Below are positions 44,876 to 53,245 of a stretch of 64,000 nt of DNA, in pieces. The notes beneath the pieces were generated by a model. That model searched no databases. It was not told the DNA's origin and saw only the letters and a program-made list of their open reading frames with translations. Source of the DNA: Propionispora vibrioides. GTDB taxonomy: Bacteria; Bacillota; Negativicutes; Propionisporales; Propionisporaceae. Numbering within the stretch: position 1 is the first letter of the stretch; each line of letters opens with the position of its first letter. The DNA lies in contig NZ_FODY01000008.1 in assembly GCF_900110485.1 (NCBI RefSeq), positions 62,001 to 126,000 of the forward strand, in the 5' to 3' direction. Made by a program: the position numbers and the translations under genes.

Positions 44876-44908
44876 ACGGCAAGGCTCAGAAATCTGATGC
44901 CTTGCCGT
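44876..44908 (-). terminator. Terminator of tRNA-Arg, copy 4 of the ACGGCAAGG family
   Basis: ACGGCAAGGCTCAGA and TCTGATGCCTTGCCGT pair; TTTGTGTT follows on the minus strand. It starts 15 bp after the tRNA CCA end. Confidence 0.88.
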
Positions 44909-44923
44909 AAGTATATCCATAGT

Positions 44924-45000
44924 TGGTGCGCCTGGGAGGACTCGAACCACCGACCAACGGTTTAGGAAACCGCTGCTCTATCCACCTGAGCTACAGACGC
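44924..45000 (-). tRNA. tRNA-Arg (anticodon CCU)
   Basis: The 77-nt gene on the minus strand folds as a standard cloverleaf. The acceptor is GCGTCTG with CAGGCGC, the D arm is GCTC AGGTGGATA GAGC, and the anticodon arm is GCGGT TTCCTAA ACCGT with anticodon CCT, reading AGG. The T loop is TTCGAGT and CCA is encoded. The T stem GGTGG/CCTCC has a U-U mismatch at its centre (positions 51-63), which is unusual. A consensus promoter and a terminator flank it, so it is probably functional. Confidence 0.95.
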
Positions 45001-45021
45001 ATATACCATTGTACTCAAAAT

Positions 45022-45050
45022 ATTATAGCAAATCGTCTGAACCTTGTCAA
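45022..45050 (-). promoter_or_regulatory. Consensus sigma-A promoter of tRNA-Arg
   Basis: On the minus strand TTGACA (45050-45045), a 17-bp spacer and TATAAT (45027-45022) exactly match consensus. The expected start is about 15 nt before the tRNA 5' end. Confidence 0.92.
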
Positions 45051-45284
45051 AAAGACCGGCGATTTATGCTTATGGCTTCGCTTTTACAAATTGTCCCTCG
45101 TTACAACTTTATCCATGCTGTCTGTCTTACCACATTCACCACCTTTATTTATACTATCAGGAATTTTCAGAATGCGACCCTTCCCGTGACATTGAGAACT
45201 TTCCAAAAGCAAGAGTCAATTTGGTAAAAATCCATCCAAATTGTAACTATGTCCATTTTAATGTGTGTTGTATTTTGATACAAT

Positions 45285-45303
45285 GATAATGAATATCAAA
45301 ATC
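45285..45303 (+). promoter_or_regulatory. Fur box upstream of the siderophore binding-protein gene
   Basis: The 19-mer GATAATGAATATCAAAATC matches the Fur consensus GATAATGATAATCATTATC at 15 of 19 positions. It lies about 70 bp before the gene for the siderophore-binding lipoprotein, so iron repression is expected. Confidence 0.8.
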
Positions 45304-45368
45304 GTATTCAATGTGGAGTTAATCTTAGCTCTTCGGATTAAACGAAACGGAGGACATTGCAAATTAGA

Positions 45369-46361
45369 ATGAAAAAGCTTATAGGGTTGACTGTCGCTCT
45401 CTTCCTATTGACGGGCATACTAACCGGATGTGCTGAGACGCCTTCGAATAGCAGCACAACATCGAAAGTTACCGATAAAACAGCTGTGGAAATAACCTGG
45501 CCACGAACAATAAAAGATGCTTTAGGCAAACAAATAACCTTGAAGAAAAAACCTGAACGGATTGTGCTTCTTGATTTTGGGTTCATGGAAAGTATGTTCG
45601 CGTTGGGCGTTCCCCCCATTGCCTCGACTTATGCCGAAAGGTCATTAAAAGGTTTTGGAACTTTACAGCCCTACGCCGCGAATGCGCAAATTGAAGAATT
45701 GGGGGAAGGCAGGGCGCCAAATCTTGAGAAACTGGCGGAACTGGCGCCTGATCTTATTCTCCAGACCGCCGAGCCGGAACATCTGGATATGAAGTTATAC
45801 GAAAGAGCTTCTCAGATCGCTCCCGTAGTAACATTCAACAGTTCTGACTGGAAAGAACAGTTGAGGAATTTCGCCGCATGCCTCGGTGAAGAAAAAAAGG
45901 CAGAGGCATACATTATATCTATCGAAACACTACTTGCTGAATCCAGAAAAAAGCTTTCCGGACATAATGGCAAAACCGTGGCGTTACTATTTGAGAGCAG
46001 CGGTAATAAAGGCAACTTTGTCATTACGGGCTCTGCGGAAAATCCGGTGTGGTTCGACAGGGAAACCGGCCTTGGTCTGACGCCTCCGGACGGTTATCCC
46101 AGGAAAGGGGAAGCGATATCTTTGGAAGGTTTGGCGGCGATAAACCCGGATTATATCTTCCTGTTCGGTTCATTGGGGTCGGCGGCGAACGACTACAAAC
46201 AAAACTATTTGTCGGAAAAAACGCAGGCTTCCTCCGTCTGGCAATCGTTAACCGCCGTAAAAAACAGACATGTTTATCAGCTTGACGCGGCAGTGCGGGC
46301 AGTCGGCCCCCTGAGCATCAAGCTTGGAATTGAAACCATAGTTGAGAACATGACCAAGTAA
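45369..46361 (+). CDS. Iron-siderophore ABC transporter substrate-binding lipoprotein
   Basis: This 330-residue protein starts with a lipoprotein signal KKLIGLTVALFLLTGILTGC (lipobox LTGC). The FecB/BtuF fold follows, with a conserved opening TIKDALGKQITLKKKPERIVLLD. It binds ferric siderophore outside the inner membrane and hands it to the FecCD permeases encoded next. TTG 45357 is an alternative start but lies only 3 bp from GGAGG; ATG 45369 is 15 bp away, so the choice is uncertain. Confidence 0.9.
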   Translation: MKKLIGLTVALFLLTGILTGCAETPSNSSTTSKVTDKTAVEITWPRTIKDALGKQITLKKKPERIVLLDFGFMESMFALGVPPIASTYAERSLKGFGTLQPYAANAQIEELGEGRAPNLEKLAELAPDLILQTAEPEHLDMKLYERASQIAPVVTFNSSDWKEQLRNFAACLGEEKKAEAYIISIETLLAESRKKLSGHNGKTVALLFESSGNKGNFVITGSAENPVWFDRETGLGLTPPDGYPRKGEAISLEGLAAINPDYIFLFGSLGSAANDYKQNYLSEKTQASSVWQSLTAVKNRHVYQLDAAVRAVGPLSIKLGIETIVENMTK

Positions 46362-46383
46362 GGAATCCCCTTCGATATATTCT

Positions 46384-46420
46384 AAGCCAGGGACAGCAAA
46401 AAGCCTGCGCCTGGCTTTTT
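46384..46420 (+). terminator. Intercistronic terminator after the binding-protein gene
   Basis: AAGCCAGG and CCTGGCTT pair and run into TTTTTG. Placed inside the uptake operon, it probably allows partial read-through so that the binding protein is made in excess of the permeases. Confidence 0.65.
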
Positions 46421-46486
46421 GTTGTCTTAACAATTATTAGCCCGGTCCAGCGCGCGAGCGCGTGACATGGAGGAGATACATAAGCA

Positions 46487-47533
46487 ATGGATCAATCAAA
46501 ATTCCCGGCAAAGCCGGTTCAAATCAATCGAATAAAAAGCTACCCCTGGGCGGCATGGCTGACCATCGCCGGCGGCACAGGACTACTGGCGATGATCATG
46601 GCATTTTCCATTACCAGAGGAGCAGCCCAAATCCCGCTGTCCTCGGTATGGAACGCCTTGTTTCACTTTAATCCGGCAGATACACAGCACTTGATTGTGG
46701 TGGACCTACGCCTGCCCCGCGTGCTGGCCAGTGCCTTGGCGGGCGCGTCCTTGGCGGTGGCTGGGGCTGTTATGCAGGGTGTGACCCGCAATCCTATGGC
46801 AGATTCCGGCTTAATGGGTTTAAACGCCGGAGCAGGGTTTGCTCTCTCCATCTGCTTTGCATTTTTCCCCGAACTGCCCTACCTGCGGCTTATCCTGTTT
46901 TCCTTTATGGGAGCGGCCATAGGCGCGGGATTTACGTATGGCATCGCGTCCCTGCAGCGTGGCGGGGCGACCCCTATGCGCTTGGTACTCGCAGGTGCGG
47001 CAGTCACCGCATTGCTGACTGCACTTAGTCAGGGTATTGCTTTGTACTTCAATGTAGCGCAAAATATCATGTTTTGGACGGCGGGCGGCGTGGCCGGCTC
47101 CAACTGGGAACAAGTCAGGATTATGATCCCATGGATTACGGTCACCCTTCTGGGCGCAATCGCCCTTTCCCGTTCCATTTCCATCATGAGTTTGGGTGAA
47201 GATGTGTCCAAGGGCTTGGGGCTAAATACACTGCTTGTCAATTTACTCAGCAGCGCCGTCGTGCTGTTACTGGCCGGCGCTGCTGTGGCGGTGGTCGGTG
47301 CGGTGGGTTTTGTAGGGCTGATCGTACCGCATCTGGCTCGGTTTCTCATTGGGGTGGATTACCGCCTCATTATTCCCTCCTCGATAGTGTTAGGAAGCCT
47401 GTTGGTGGTATTGGCGGATTTGGGTGCGAGAACGCTCAACCCGCCCTTTGAGACTCCCATTGGCGCGCTCATCGCCTTGATCGGCGTTCCTTTCTTCCTG
47501 TACCTGGCCCACAAAGAAAGGAGGGCGCTATGA
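46487..47533 (+). CDS. FecCD-family siderophore permease 1
   Basis: This 348-residue inner-membrane protein has about ten helices and the family segments LRLPRVLASALAGASLAVAGAVMQGVTRNPMADSGLMG (near residues 75-112) and VGFVGLIVPHLARFLIG near residue 280. It forms a heterodimeric channel with permease 2. It overlaps the next gene by 4 bp (ATGA), so translation is coupled. A GGAGGAG site precedes the ATG. Confidence 0.94.
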   Translation: MDQSKFPAKPVQINRIKSYPWAAWLTIAGGTGLLAMIMAFSITRGAAQIPLSSVWNALFHFNPADTQHLIVVDLRLPRVLASALAGASLAVAGAVMQGVTRNPMADSGLMGLNAGAGFALSICFAFFPELPYLRLILFSFMGAAIGAGFTYGIASLQRGGATPMRLVLAGAAVTALLTALSQGIALYFNVAQNIMFWTAGGVAGSNWEQVRIMIPWITVTLLGAIALSRSISIMSLGEDVSKGLGLNTLLVNLLSSAVVLLLAGAAVAVVGAVGFVGLIVPHLARFLIGVDYRLIIPSSIVLGSLLVVLADLGARTLNPPFETPIGALIALIGVPFFLYLAHKERRAL

Positions 47534-48573
47534 TGAATATGCAACAGGAGAAAAACCAAGCTCATAAACGAAAAATTACGCGCAGGAATACCGGTATTGT
47601 ATTTGCTTTTTCGCTACTGCTCCTGTTGTCGTTTCTCGTCAGCATGAACAGCGGCTACGTAAAGCTCTCGCCGCTGGATACACTGAGCACGCTGTTCGGT
47701 GGCGGCAGCGACAGGGAAAAGCTGCTCCTGTTCGGCTTCCGGCTGCCCCGCATCGTGATTGCCATGCTGGTAGGAGCGGGACTTTCGTTGTCCGGCTGCA
47801 TCATCCAGGGTGTGTCCCGCAACGCCTTGGCAGACCCCGGTCTGTTAGGCATTAACGCCGGCGCGGGATTGACGGTTATTTTATTCGTACTGTTTTTCGG
47901 CACTCAGTCCATCCTGTCGGTTTTTACTCTGCCATTTCTGGCGCTCATCGGCGCCGGCATTACGGCGGTTCTGATTTATGCCCTGGCTTACAAAGGGCAT
48001 ACCGGTCTGGCACCGATTCGCTTAATTTTAACCGGTGTGGCAGTGCAGGCAGGCATTGCCGCACTGACCACGGTGCTGGTGGTCAAACTGGATGATACGC
48101 AGTTTGATTTTGTGGCAGCCTGGCAAGCGGGCAGCATCTGGGGCTCTAACTGGAAATTTGTTCTGGCACTGTTGCCCTGGCTATTGCTGTTGATTCCCTA
48201 TGTGCTGTCCAAGTCCCGCGTGCTGGACGTGCTGAGTCTGGGAGATGATATCGCTTGCGGCTTAGGAGTTGCGGTGGAAAAGGAGCGCAGGCATCTGCTT
48301 GCCGCCGCTGTGGCGTTGGCGGCCTCCTGTGTGGCGGTTAGCGGCAGTATCAGCTTTGTAGGACTGATTGCGCCCCATCTGACGCGGCGGCTGGTGGGGC
48401 CGGGCCACAGGGTTTTGTTTCCCGTCTGTGCTTTGGCCGGAGCGGTACTGGTATCCGCTGCAGATACGCTTGCGCGGGTGCTTGTCCAGCCATTCGAAAT
48501 TCCCACCGGCATTATGGTTTCAATTGTGGGTGCACCGTACTTCTTGTACCTGCTCACCAGGAGCAAACAGTAA
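47530..48573 (+). CDS. FecCD-family siderophore permease 2
   Basis: This 347-residue protein has the same fold and motifs: FRLPRIVIAMLVGAGLSLSGCIIQGVSRNALADPGLLG near residues 70-110 and ISFVGLIAPHLTRRLVG near residue 280. Overlap with permease 1 and a 19-bp gap to the ATPase gene mark one operon. Confidence 0.94.
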   Translation: MMNMQQEKNQAHKRKITRRNTGIVFAFSLLLLLSFLVSMNSGYVKLSPLDTLSTLFGGGSDREKLLLFGFRLPRIVIAMLVGAGLSLSGCIIQGVSRNALADPGLLGINAGAGLTVILFVLFFGTQSILSVFTLPFLALIGAGITAVLIYALAYKGHTGLAPIRLILTGVAVQAGIAALTTVLVVKLDDTQFDFVAAWQAGSIWGSNWKFVLALLPWLLLLIPYVLSKSRVLDVLSLGDDIACGLGVAVEKERRHLLAAAVALAASCVAVSGSISFVGLIAPHLTRRLVGPGHRVLFPVCALAGAVLVSAADTLARVLVQPFEIPTGIMVSIVGAPYFLYLLTRSKQ

Positions 48574-48592
48574 ACAAAGGCAGGGAGAGAAT

Positions 48593-49393
48593 ATGAACAG
48601 TATTGTAACTGAAAATCTGGCCATCGCCTATGACAACAACCTTGTTGTCGCTGATTTAAAACTTCAACTTCCCCAGGGAAAGATCACCGCTATTATTGGA
48701 CCGAACGGTTGCGGCAAATCCACGGTACTCAAAGCGATAGGACGTATTTTGAAGCCGAAAGACGGCATAGTGTACTTAAACGGCAAGGATATCCGCAGCC
48801 TTTCTACCAGAGAAATAGCACAGAAGCTGGCAATTCTGCCGCAGTCGCCACAGGCGCCGGCGGGGCTGACCGTGGGCGAGTTGGTAGCCTATGGCCGCTT
48901 TCCCCATCAGCGGGGTTTTGGCAAGCTGGGGCCCCAGGACAAAGAAATCATCGCCTGGGCGTTGGCAGCCACCAAGCTTACAGAACTTGAAACCACTGTG
49001 GTGGATAATCTTTCGGGCGGACAAAAACAGCGGGTATGGATTGCCATGGCTCTGGCACAGCAAACCGACCTCATTTTGTTGGATGAACCAACGACCTATC
49101 TGGACCTAACCTATCAATTGGAAGTACTGGAACTTTTATACCGGCTCAACCGGGAGCAAAACTGCACGATTGTCATGGTGCTGCATGACCTGAACCTGGC
49201 GGCGCGTTTCGCAGATTATATGGTCGCCATCCGCAGCGGGGATATCATCCGCCACGGCACGCCGGCAGAGGTCATAACCGCCGAGGTTCTCCGTGAAACC
49301 TTCCACATCGACGCAAATGTTGTTGTAGAGCCCCGCACTGGACGTCCCGCCTGCATTTTCTATGACCTGATCAAAGGGCTGGAAAGCAATTGA
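48593..49393 (+). CDS. Siderophore ABC transporter ATPase (FecE/FhuC-like)
   Basis: This 266-residue cytoplasmic ATPase has Walker A IIGPNGCGKST near residue 34, Q-loop LPQSPQAP, the signature LSGGQKQRVWIAMALAQ near residue 138, Walker B LILLDEPTTYLD near residue 160 and the H-loop VLHDLNLAARF. The ATG at 48593 follows GGGAGAG; the longer frame overlaps the permease gene in another reading frame and is not used. Confidence 0.95.
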   Translation: MNSIVTENLAIAYDNNLVVADLKLQLPQGKITAIIGPNGCGKSTVLKAIGRILKPKDGIVYLNGKDIRSLSTREIAQKLAILPQSPQAPAGLTVGELVAYGRFPHQRGFGKLGPQDKEIIAWALAATKLTELETTVVDNLSGGQKQRVWIAMALAQQTDLILLDEPTTYLDLTYQLEVLELLYRLNREQNCTIVMVLHDLNLAARFADYMVAIRSGDIIRHGTPAEVITAEVLRETFHIDANVVVEPRTGRPACIFYDLIKGLESN

Positions 49394-49492
49394 AAGAGGT
49401 TTTGGAATGAGGCGCTGCGACAACGTAGCAGGAAGGGAGATTAGTGACATTAACCTTGCTCCAAACATACTTGTACTTTTCATCCCCTTAAA

Positions 49493-49541
49493 ATTTTTAT
49501 TGCCTTCATACAGACAAACTCTGCATGAAGGCAATAAAAGT
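49493..49541. terminator. Bidirectional terminator, ATPase / TonB receptor
   Basis: TTTTATTGCCTTCAT and ATGAAGGCAATAAAA are a 15-bp perfect inverted repeat, extended by CAG/CTG, between the convergent ATPase and receptor genes. Nothing else is seen in the 49394-49617 spacer. Confidence 0.88.
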
Positions 49542-49617
49542 TTAGGAGAATGTCCAGCGCTTCGGCTGCTTTCCAGAATCCAAATATCCGGAACATGGTA
49601 GTAGACAGGGTTCAGCT

Positions 49618-51879
49618 TTAGAATTGCATAGTTGCCGACAACTTAACAGTGCGGGGGCTACCTAACGTGACAATACCATCGTTGGCGGAGCAGCCTGCCC
49701 AATAGTGTTTGTTAAACAGATTTTCTACGCTGAGCCGGTAGGTGACGGGGGTCTTATTAATGACCGTCTTGTACCGCGCGCCGATATCATAGCGTACCCA
49801 GTCCGGGATTTTAACGGTGTTGGCATTATTGGCGTATTGGGAACTGGTATATACGGCCCGTAACGAAAGTGCAAGATCCGGATTCCAGGGCGTATCCCAC
49901 TCGACGCCGGCATTCATCGTCCATTTGGGTACGCCGAACGGCGTATTGCCGTTATTGGCGGCGGTATTAGAGCGGACCAGTTCGCCATCGGTATAGGCAA
50001 TGCCGCCTAACAGGCGAAGGTTTTTCGCTATGTCGCCGAAGGTATTCCATTCAATGCCGCTGTTTCTCTGTTGGCCGTCATAGGAATAAAGATTGCTAGT
50101 AGTCGTATAACTGGGCATTTCAATTTTGAAAAAGGCCAGCGTGTTAGCAAAACCTCTCTTGTCCCACTTGATACCGAATTCGTGCTGTTTGGTTTTGTAC
50201 GGTGCCAATACCTGACCTGAATTGCTATAACCTGTTCCCACCACAGTTCCAACGGAAAGCGCTTCAATATAATTGGCATATAGAGACACCGCTTCTCCCC
50301 ATGGTTTGACAACAAGGCCGACCATCGGCGTATTGGCGTCGGAGTCGTAGGTGGTTATTGATGTCGGTGAGCCGGTAGCAAGGCTACTGGCATACTTGTA
50401 GCTTGTCTGTTTCACATCTTGCCGCCGTACTCCCAATGTTAACTGAACCTTTTCTTCGTCAAAGGAAAGCGTGTCGGCCAGGAGAAAACTGGAAAGATCG
50501 GTGACGGCGGTCTTGTTGCCCTTGTTCACAGTCAGGCTGTTGTAAAGATCGGCAACCGCAGACGGGTTGTAGATATTTGTTGCCATATTCAGTGCGGTAC
50601 TAGCATACGCATTGGAAAAATCCGTATTCTGGAAGTTCCCCCCCAAAATGACCTGATGCTTTACCGCACCAGTCTGGTAAGTACCGCGCAGTCCTATTTC
50701 GGAAGCAGTGGTGTCAGTCCAGAACCATTGATTAAAAATACCCTTGAGAGTGGCCGAGCCATCTGTCTGAAGGGCCTGCACGTGATTGCCGTTGATAAAG
50801 CCGGTGGCGTTGGCGGATAGTTTGCCAATACTGGCATAGGCGGTTAAATTGTCCTGTATGTCGTATTCACCTTTAAACAAAACCCCGTTGTTCCTTGTGG
50901 TGCCCGACACCCCTTTGAATAAGTTGGTCGAGCCGCCCGGCGCTTTTACATAACCGTAGGTGGATAGGTCATACATAGAGATAAGACCGCCGTCGTAATG
51001 CTCCTGCGTGCCATATGCGTCCAGAGACAGCCGCCAGCGGTCCTTGCGGTAATCCACGCCCAGAGCCCCCAGCAACCGTTTACGGGATTGGTCGTCAGTT
51101 GTGGTCTCGCCGTCCGAATATAGGCCGTTAAAGCGGATGCCCCACTCCTTGTTTTCACCGAAGCGGCGTCCTATGTCGATCTGACCGCCGAGCTGGGACG
51201 AGGAGGCGTAGCTGGTGGTAAAGTTAGTGATATCCTCGTCACCGGCCCGTTTGGGCACCAGGTTGATGGCGCCGCCCACCGAAGTGCTCACGCCGCCGTA
51301 AAGAAAGGAGCTGGGCCCCTTGAGCACTTCCACCCGTTCCAGAAATTCTACGGGAACACGATAGTTTGGTGACAAACCCGCTATGCCGTTAAAATAGAGA
51401 TACTGATAATTTACATCCAGACCGCGTATTTTGAAATTTTCACTGACCTGTCCGCTGGGGGTGGCGAAGCGAACAGAGGGATCATTAGCAAGCACGTCAA
51501 ATACGGTATCGGCCTGCTGGTCTTCCATGGTCTGGGCGGTATAACTGGTGATGTTGAAAGGCGTGTCCATGAAATCCTTGTTGCCCAGTACGCCAACATT
51601 GGCGCCGCGGGCCACTTGTCCGCCGGCGTAGGGCGGAGGAAAATCACTCCATTTTTCACGGTCACGGTTAGCCGTCACTTCAATTCCTTCAAGACTAAAT
51701 TCATATTGTCCCTCCACTGTTTTACCCGACTTTTCCTGTTTCTCAGTTTGCTCGGCGGGAACCGTGGTCTGAGCTTCCTCCCCTGCGACGTAGGACGTAA
51801 ACGCAGTTTGCCAAAATAAGCTGCCGCTGATTATGGCGCAGAAAAGTTCTTTTGGAAAATACGGAAACTGTCTTTTCAT
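49618..51879 (-). CDS. TonB-dependent siderophore receptor
   Basis: This 753-residue outer-membrane protein has a signal peptide, a short linker, and a plug domain of about residues 85-220 with DTPFNITSYTAQTMEDQQADTVFDVL, FKIRGLD and VEVLKGPSSFLYG. A 22-strand barrel follows, ending in SVENLFNKHYWAG and the terminal TVKLSATMQF, whose last residue is Phe, as needed for BAM insertion. A possible TonB box lies in EGIEVTANR near residue 64. It proves an outer membrane, and so a diderm Firmicute. TonB-ExbB-ExbD are not in this window. A Fur box lies 40-60 bp upstream. Confidence 0.96.
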   Translation of the reverse strand: MKRQFPYFPKELFCAIISGSLFWQTAFTSYVAGEEAQTTVPAEQTEKQEKSGKTVEGQYEFSLEGIEVTANRDREKWSDFPPPYAGGQVARGANVGVLGNKDFMDTPFNITSYTAQTMEDQQADTVFDVLANDPSVRFATPSGQVSENFKIRGLDVNYQYLYFNGIAGLSPNYRVPVEFLERVEVLKGPSSFLYGGVSTSVGGAINLVPKRAGDEDITNFTTSYASSSQLGGQIDIGRRFGENKEWGIRFNGLYSDGETTTDDQSRKRLLGALGVDYRKDRWRLSLDAYGTQEHYDGGLISMYDLSTYGYVKAPGGSTNLFKGVSGTTRNNGVLFKGEYDIQDNLTAYASIGKLSANATGFINGNHVQALQTDGSATLKGIFNQWFWTDTTASEIGLRGTYQTGAVKHQVILGGNFQNTDFSNAYASTALNMATNIYNPSAVADLYNSLTVNKGNKTAVTDLSSFLLADTLSFDEEKVQLTLGVRRQDVKQTSYKYASSLATGSPTSITTYDSDANTPMVGLVVKPWGEAVSLYANYIEALSVGTVVGTGYSNSGQVLAPYKTKQHEFGIKWDKRGFANTLAFFKIEMPSYTTTSNLYSYDGQQRNSGIEWNTFGDIAKNLRLLGGIAYTDGELVRSNTAANNGNTPFGVPKWTMNAGVEWDTPWNPDLALSLRAVYTSSQYANNANTVKIPDWVRYDIGARYKTVINKTPVTYRLSVENLFNKHYWAGCSANDGIVTLGSPRTVKLSATMQF

Positions 51880-51917
51880 ATTCTTACTCCTTTGCTGTAT
51901 AATTTCCGGATCATTTT

Positions 51918-51938
51918 ATCAGTGATTATCATTATCAT
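51918..51938 (-). promoter_or_regulatory. Fur box upstream of the TonB receptor
   Basis: Minus-strand ATGATAATGATAATCACTGAT contains three GATAAT-like hexamers and closely matches the Fur consensus, placed about 45 bp before the receptor start. Confidence 0.82.
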
Positions 51939-52047
51939 TTATTTGCTTTTTATAGTATAACAAACTGCAAAGCATGGACGAATAGATATTTTCTTAAATA
52001 TTTCTTGATTTTTTCAAAATTTTACCTAGATATAGCTATAAATGAAA

Positions 52048-52102
52048 TTGAAAATTATTGGCAGCGTTGTTAGAATGATAATAATAACCATTATCATTCT
52101 AA
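52048..52102 (+). promoter_or_regulatory. Promoter and extended Fur palindrome of the AraC gene
   Basis: TTGAAA (52048-52053), a 17-bp spacer and TAGAAT (52071-52076) form a promoter. TTAGAATGATAAT and ATTATCATTCTAA (52070-52102) are 13-bp perfect arms around 7 bp. The palindrome covers the -10 and start site, an ideal place for iron repression. Confidence 0.85.
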
Positions 52103-52123
52103 TTTTATTTTTATAAAAAGAAA

Positions 52124-52165
52124 CTACTCTTCAAATAGGGTTTTGCCCCACTACTTGAAGAGTAG
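52124..52165 (+). promoter_or_regulatory. Leader hairpin of the AraC gene
   Basis: CTACTCTTCAA and TTGAAGAGTAG form an 11-bp perfect stem in the 5' leader, enclosing a smaller GGG/CCC loop. No T tract follows, so it is not an ordinary terminator. It lies about 70 nt before the start codon. Confidence 0.5.
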
Positions 52166-52233
52166 CTGACCTTATAGTGATCTTTACAAACCGATACGAT
52201 CTTAAAATTATTGTTACTTAGGGGGAACAAAAA

Positions 52234-53049
52234 ATGAAAGTGGATATTGATGATCTATCCGATTATTTTTCCAAAATACAATTTAGCATAATCGACATAA
52301 GACGAGCGGTTATCGAACCTGGAACAAAACGTTTCGGTACGGTTACTTCGCCATTTTCAGGTATCATTTTTCCATTACGTGGCCGGTCAAGAATGTTTTT
52401 TGACGGCGTTCCTTATGACATGGAGCCCGGTAAGGTATTTCACGGAGGTCCGAATATGCCATTGGATAAAGAGGTCCTGGGACAATCCACGTGGGATTTC
52501 ATGGTCCTGCATTACCAAGTATATGGCAATACCAAAGGGACGTTCCCCTATGCATTATCGCATTATGAACTCAGCCCGGGACATAATTCGCGGATAAACG
52601 ACGCGCTGTACCGGCTGTACCATCTCTACACAACGGCAGGTAACCTATCGGGTCTGAGAGCCAAATCCCTGTTTTTTATCATTTTGGATGAAATTTTAAC
52701 TTGCGCCAATTGCCGCTTGCATAACGGCAGCCACGAGCTGGCGGAAAAAGCCGTCGAATATATGAAGGATCACTATATGGAGCCGCTCACCGTACCGGAG
52801 TTAGCTAGGCAATATGGTCTGAACAGTAATCAGTTTGCCTACTTTTTTCATAAACATAAAGGATTGAGCCCAAATGAATTTCTTATCGAATACCGAATGC
52901 GGCGGGCGAAAGATTTACTCCGCACCACGTCCTGCTCTGTCACGGAAATTTCTGCTTGCGTTGGTTACTCAGATCCTTTTTACTTCAGCAAATTATTTAA
53001 GAAGCGAACTGGTTTGTCTCCTAAGTTATTCAGAGAAATGAGAGGTTGA
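52234..53049 (+). CDS. AraC-family regulator of siderophore uptake
   Basis: This 271-residue protein has an N-terminal AraC_binding/cupin domain and a C-terminal double HTH, about residues 165-268, with LARQYGLNSNQFAYFFHKHKGLSPNEF and ISACVGYSDPFYFSKLFKKRTGLSPKLF. It is divergent from the TonB receptor and shares its Fur-controlled spacer, so it most likely activates receptor and transporter genes when the cognate siderophore is present, as in PchR/AlcR-like systems (inference). Confidence 0.88.
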   Translation: MKVDIDDLSDYFSKIQFSIIDIRRAVIEPGTKRFGTVTSPFSGIIFPLRGRSRMFFDGVPYDMEPGKVFHGGPNMPLDKEVLGQSTWDFMVLHYQVYGNTKGTFPYALSHYELSPGHNSRINDALYRLYHLYTTAGNLSGLRAKSLFFIILDEILTCANCRLHNGSHELAEKAVEYMKDHYMEPLTVPELARQYGLNSNQFAYFFHKHKGLSPNEFLIEYRMRRAKDLLRTTSCSVTEISACVGYSDPFYFSKLFKKRTGLSPKLFREMRG

Positions 53050-53130
53050 TAGCAATTGATTCAGAAGCACCGAAATTAAATATCTTCTCTTATTTTGAAC
53101 CTCACGTCTAACGTAGGGTTTCTGCATATA

Positions 53131-53160
53131 AAAAACAAAAGATCTGTATTTTTACAGATC
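53131..53160 (-). terminator. Terminator of the tRNA-like half gene
   Basis: On the minus strand GATCTGTA and TACAGATC form an 8-bp perfect stem with a 4-nt loop, followed by TTTTGTTTTT. It has no T tract on the plus strand, so it serves minus-strand transcription from the promoter at 53.22-53.25 kb. Confidence 0.78.
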
Positions 53161-53164
53161 CTTC

Positions 53165-53209
53165 AAACGGAAGAGAAACCGTTGCTCTATCCACCTGTGC
53201 TACAGGCGC
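53165..53209 (-). pseudogene. tRNA-Arg 5'-half, possible small RNA
   Basis: The first ~35 nt (GCGCCTGTAGCACAGGTGGATAGAGCAACGGTTTC, shown here in parts: acceptor 5' strand, D arm, start of anticodon arm) match the intact tRNA-Arg with four changes. One change (GCAC against GAGC) breaks the D stem. The 3' half is missing. AACGG/CCGTT can still form an anticodon-like hairpin. Promoter and terminator are both kept, giving a transcript of roughly 75-80 nt. Confidence 0.75.
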
Positions 53210-53216
53210 ATATACC

Positions 53217-53245
53217 TTTATAGCCAATCGCCTGAACCTTGTCAA
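53217..53245 (-). promoter_or_regulatory. Promoter of the tRNA-like half gene
   Basis: TTGACA (53245-53240), 17 bp, TATAAA (53222-53217) on the minus strand. The spacer is nearly the same as in the intact tRNA-Arg promoter at 45.02-45.05 kb. Confidence 0.85.

Noticed and set aside
53165-53209. Functional tRNA-Arg gene
   Set aside because: The 3' half, T arm and acceptor 3' strand are missing and the D stem has a mismatch, so it is listed as a tRNA half.
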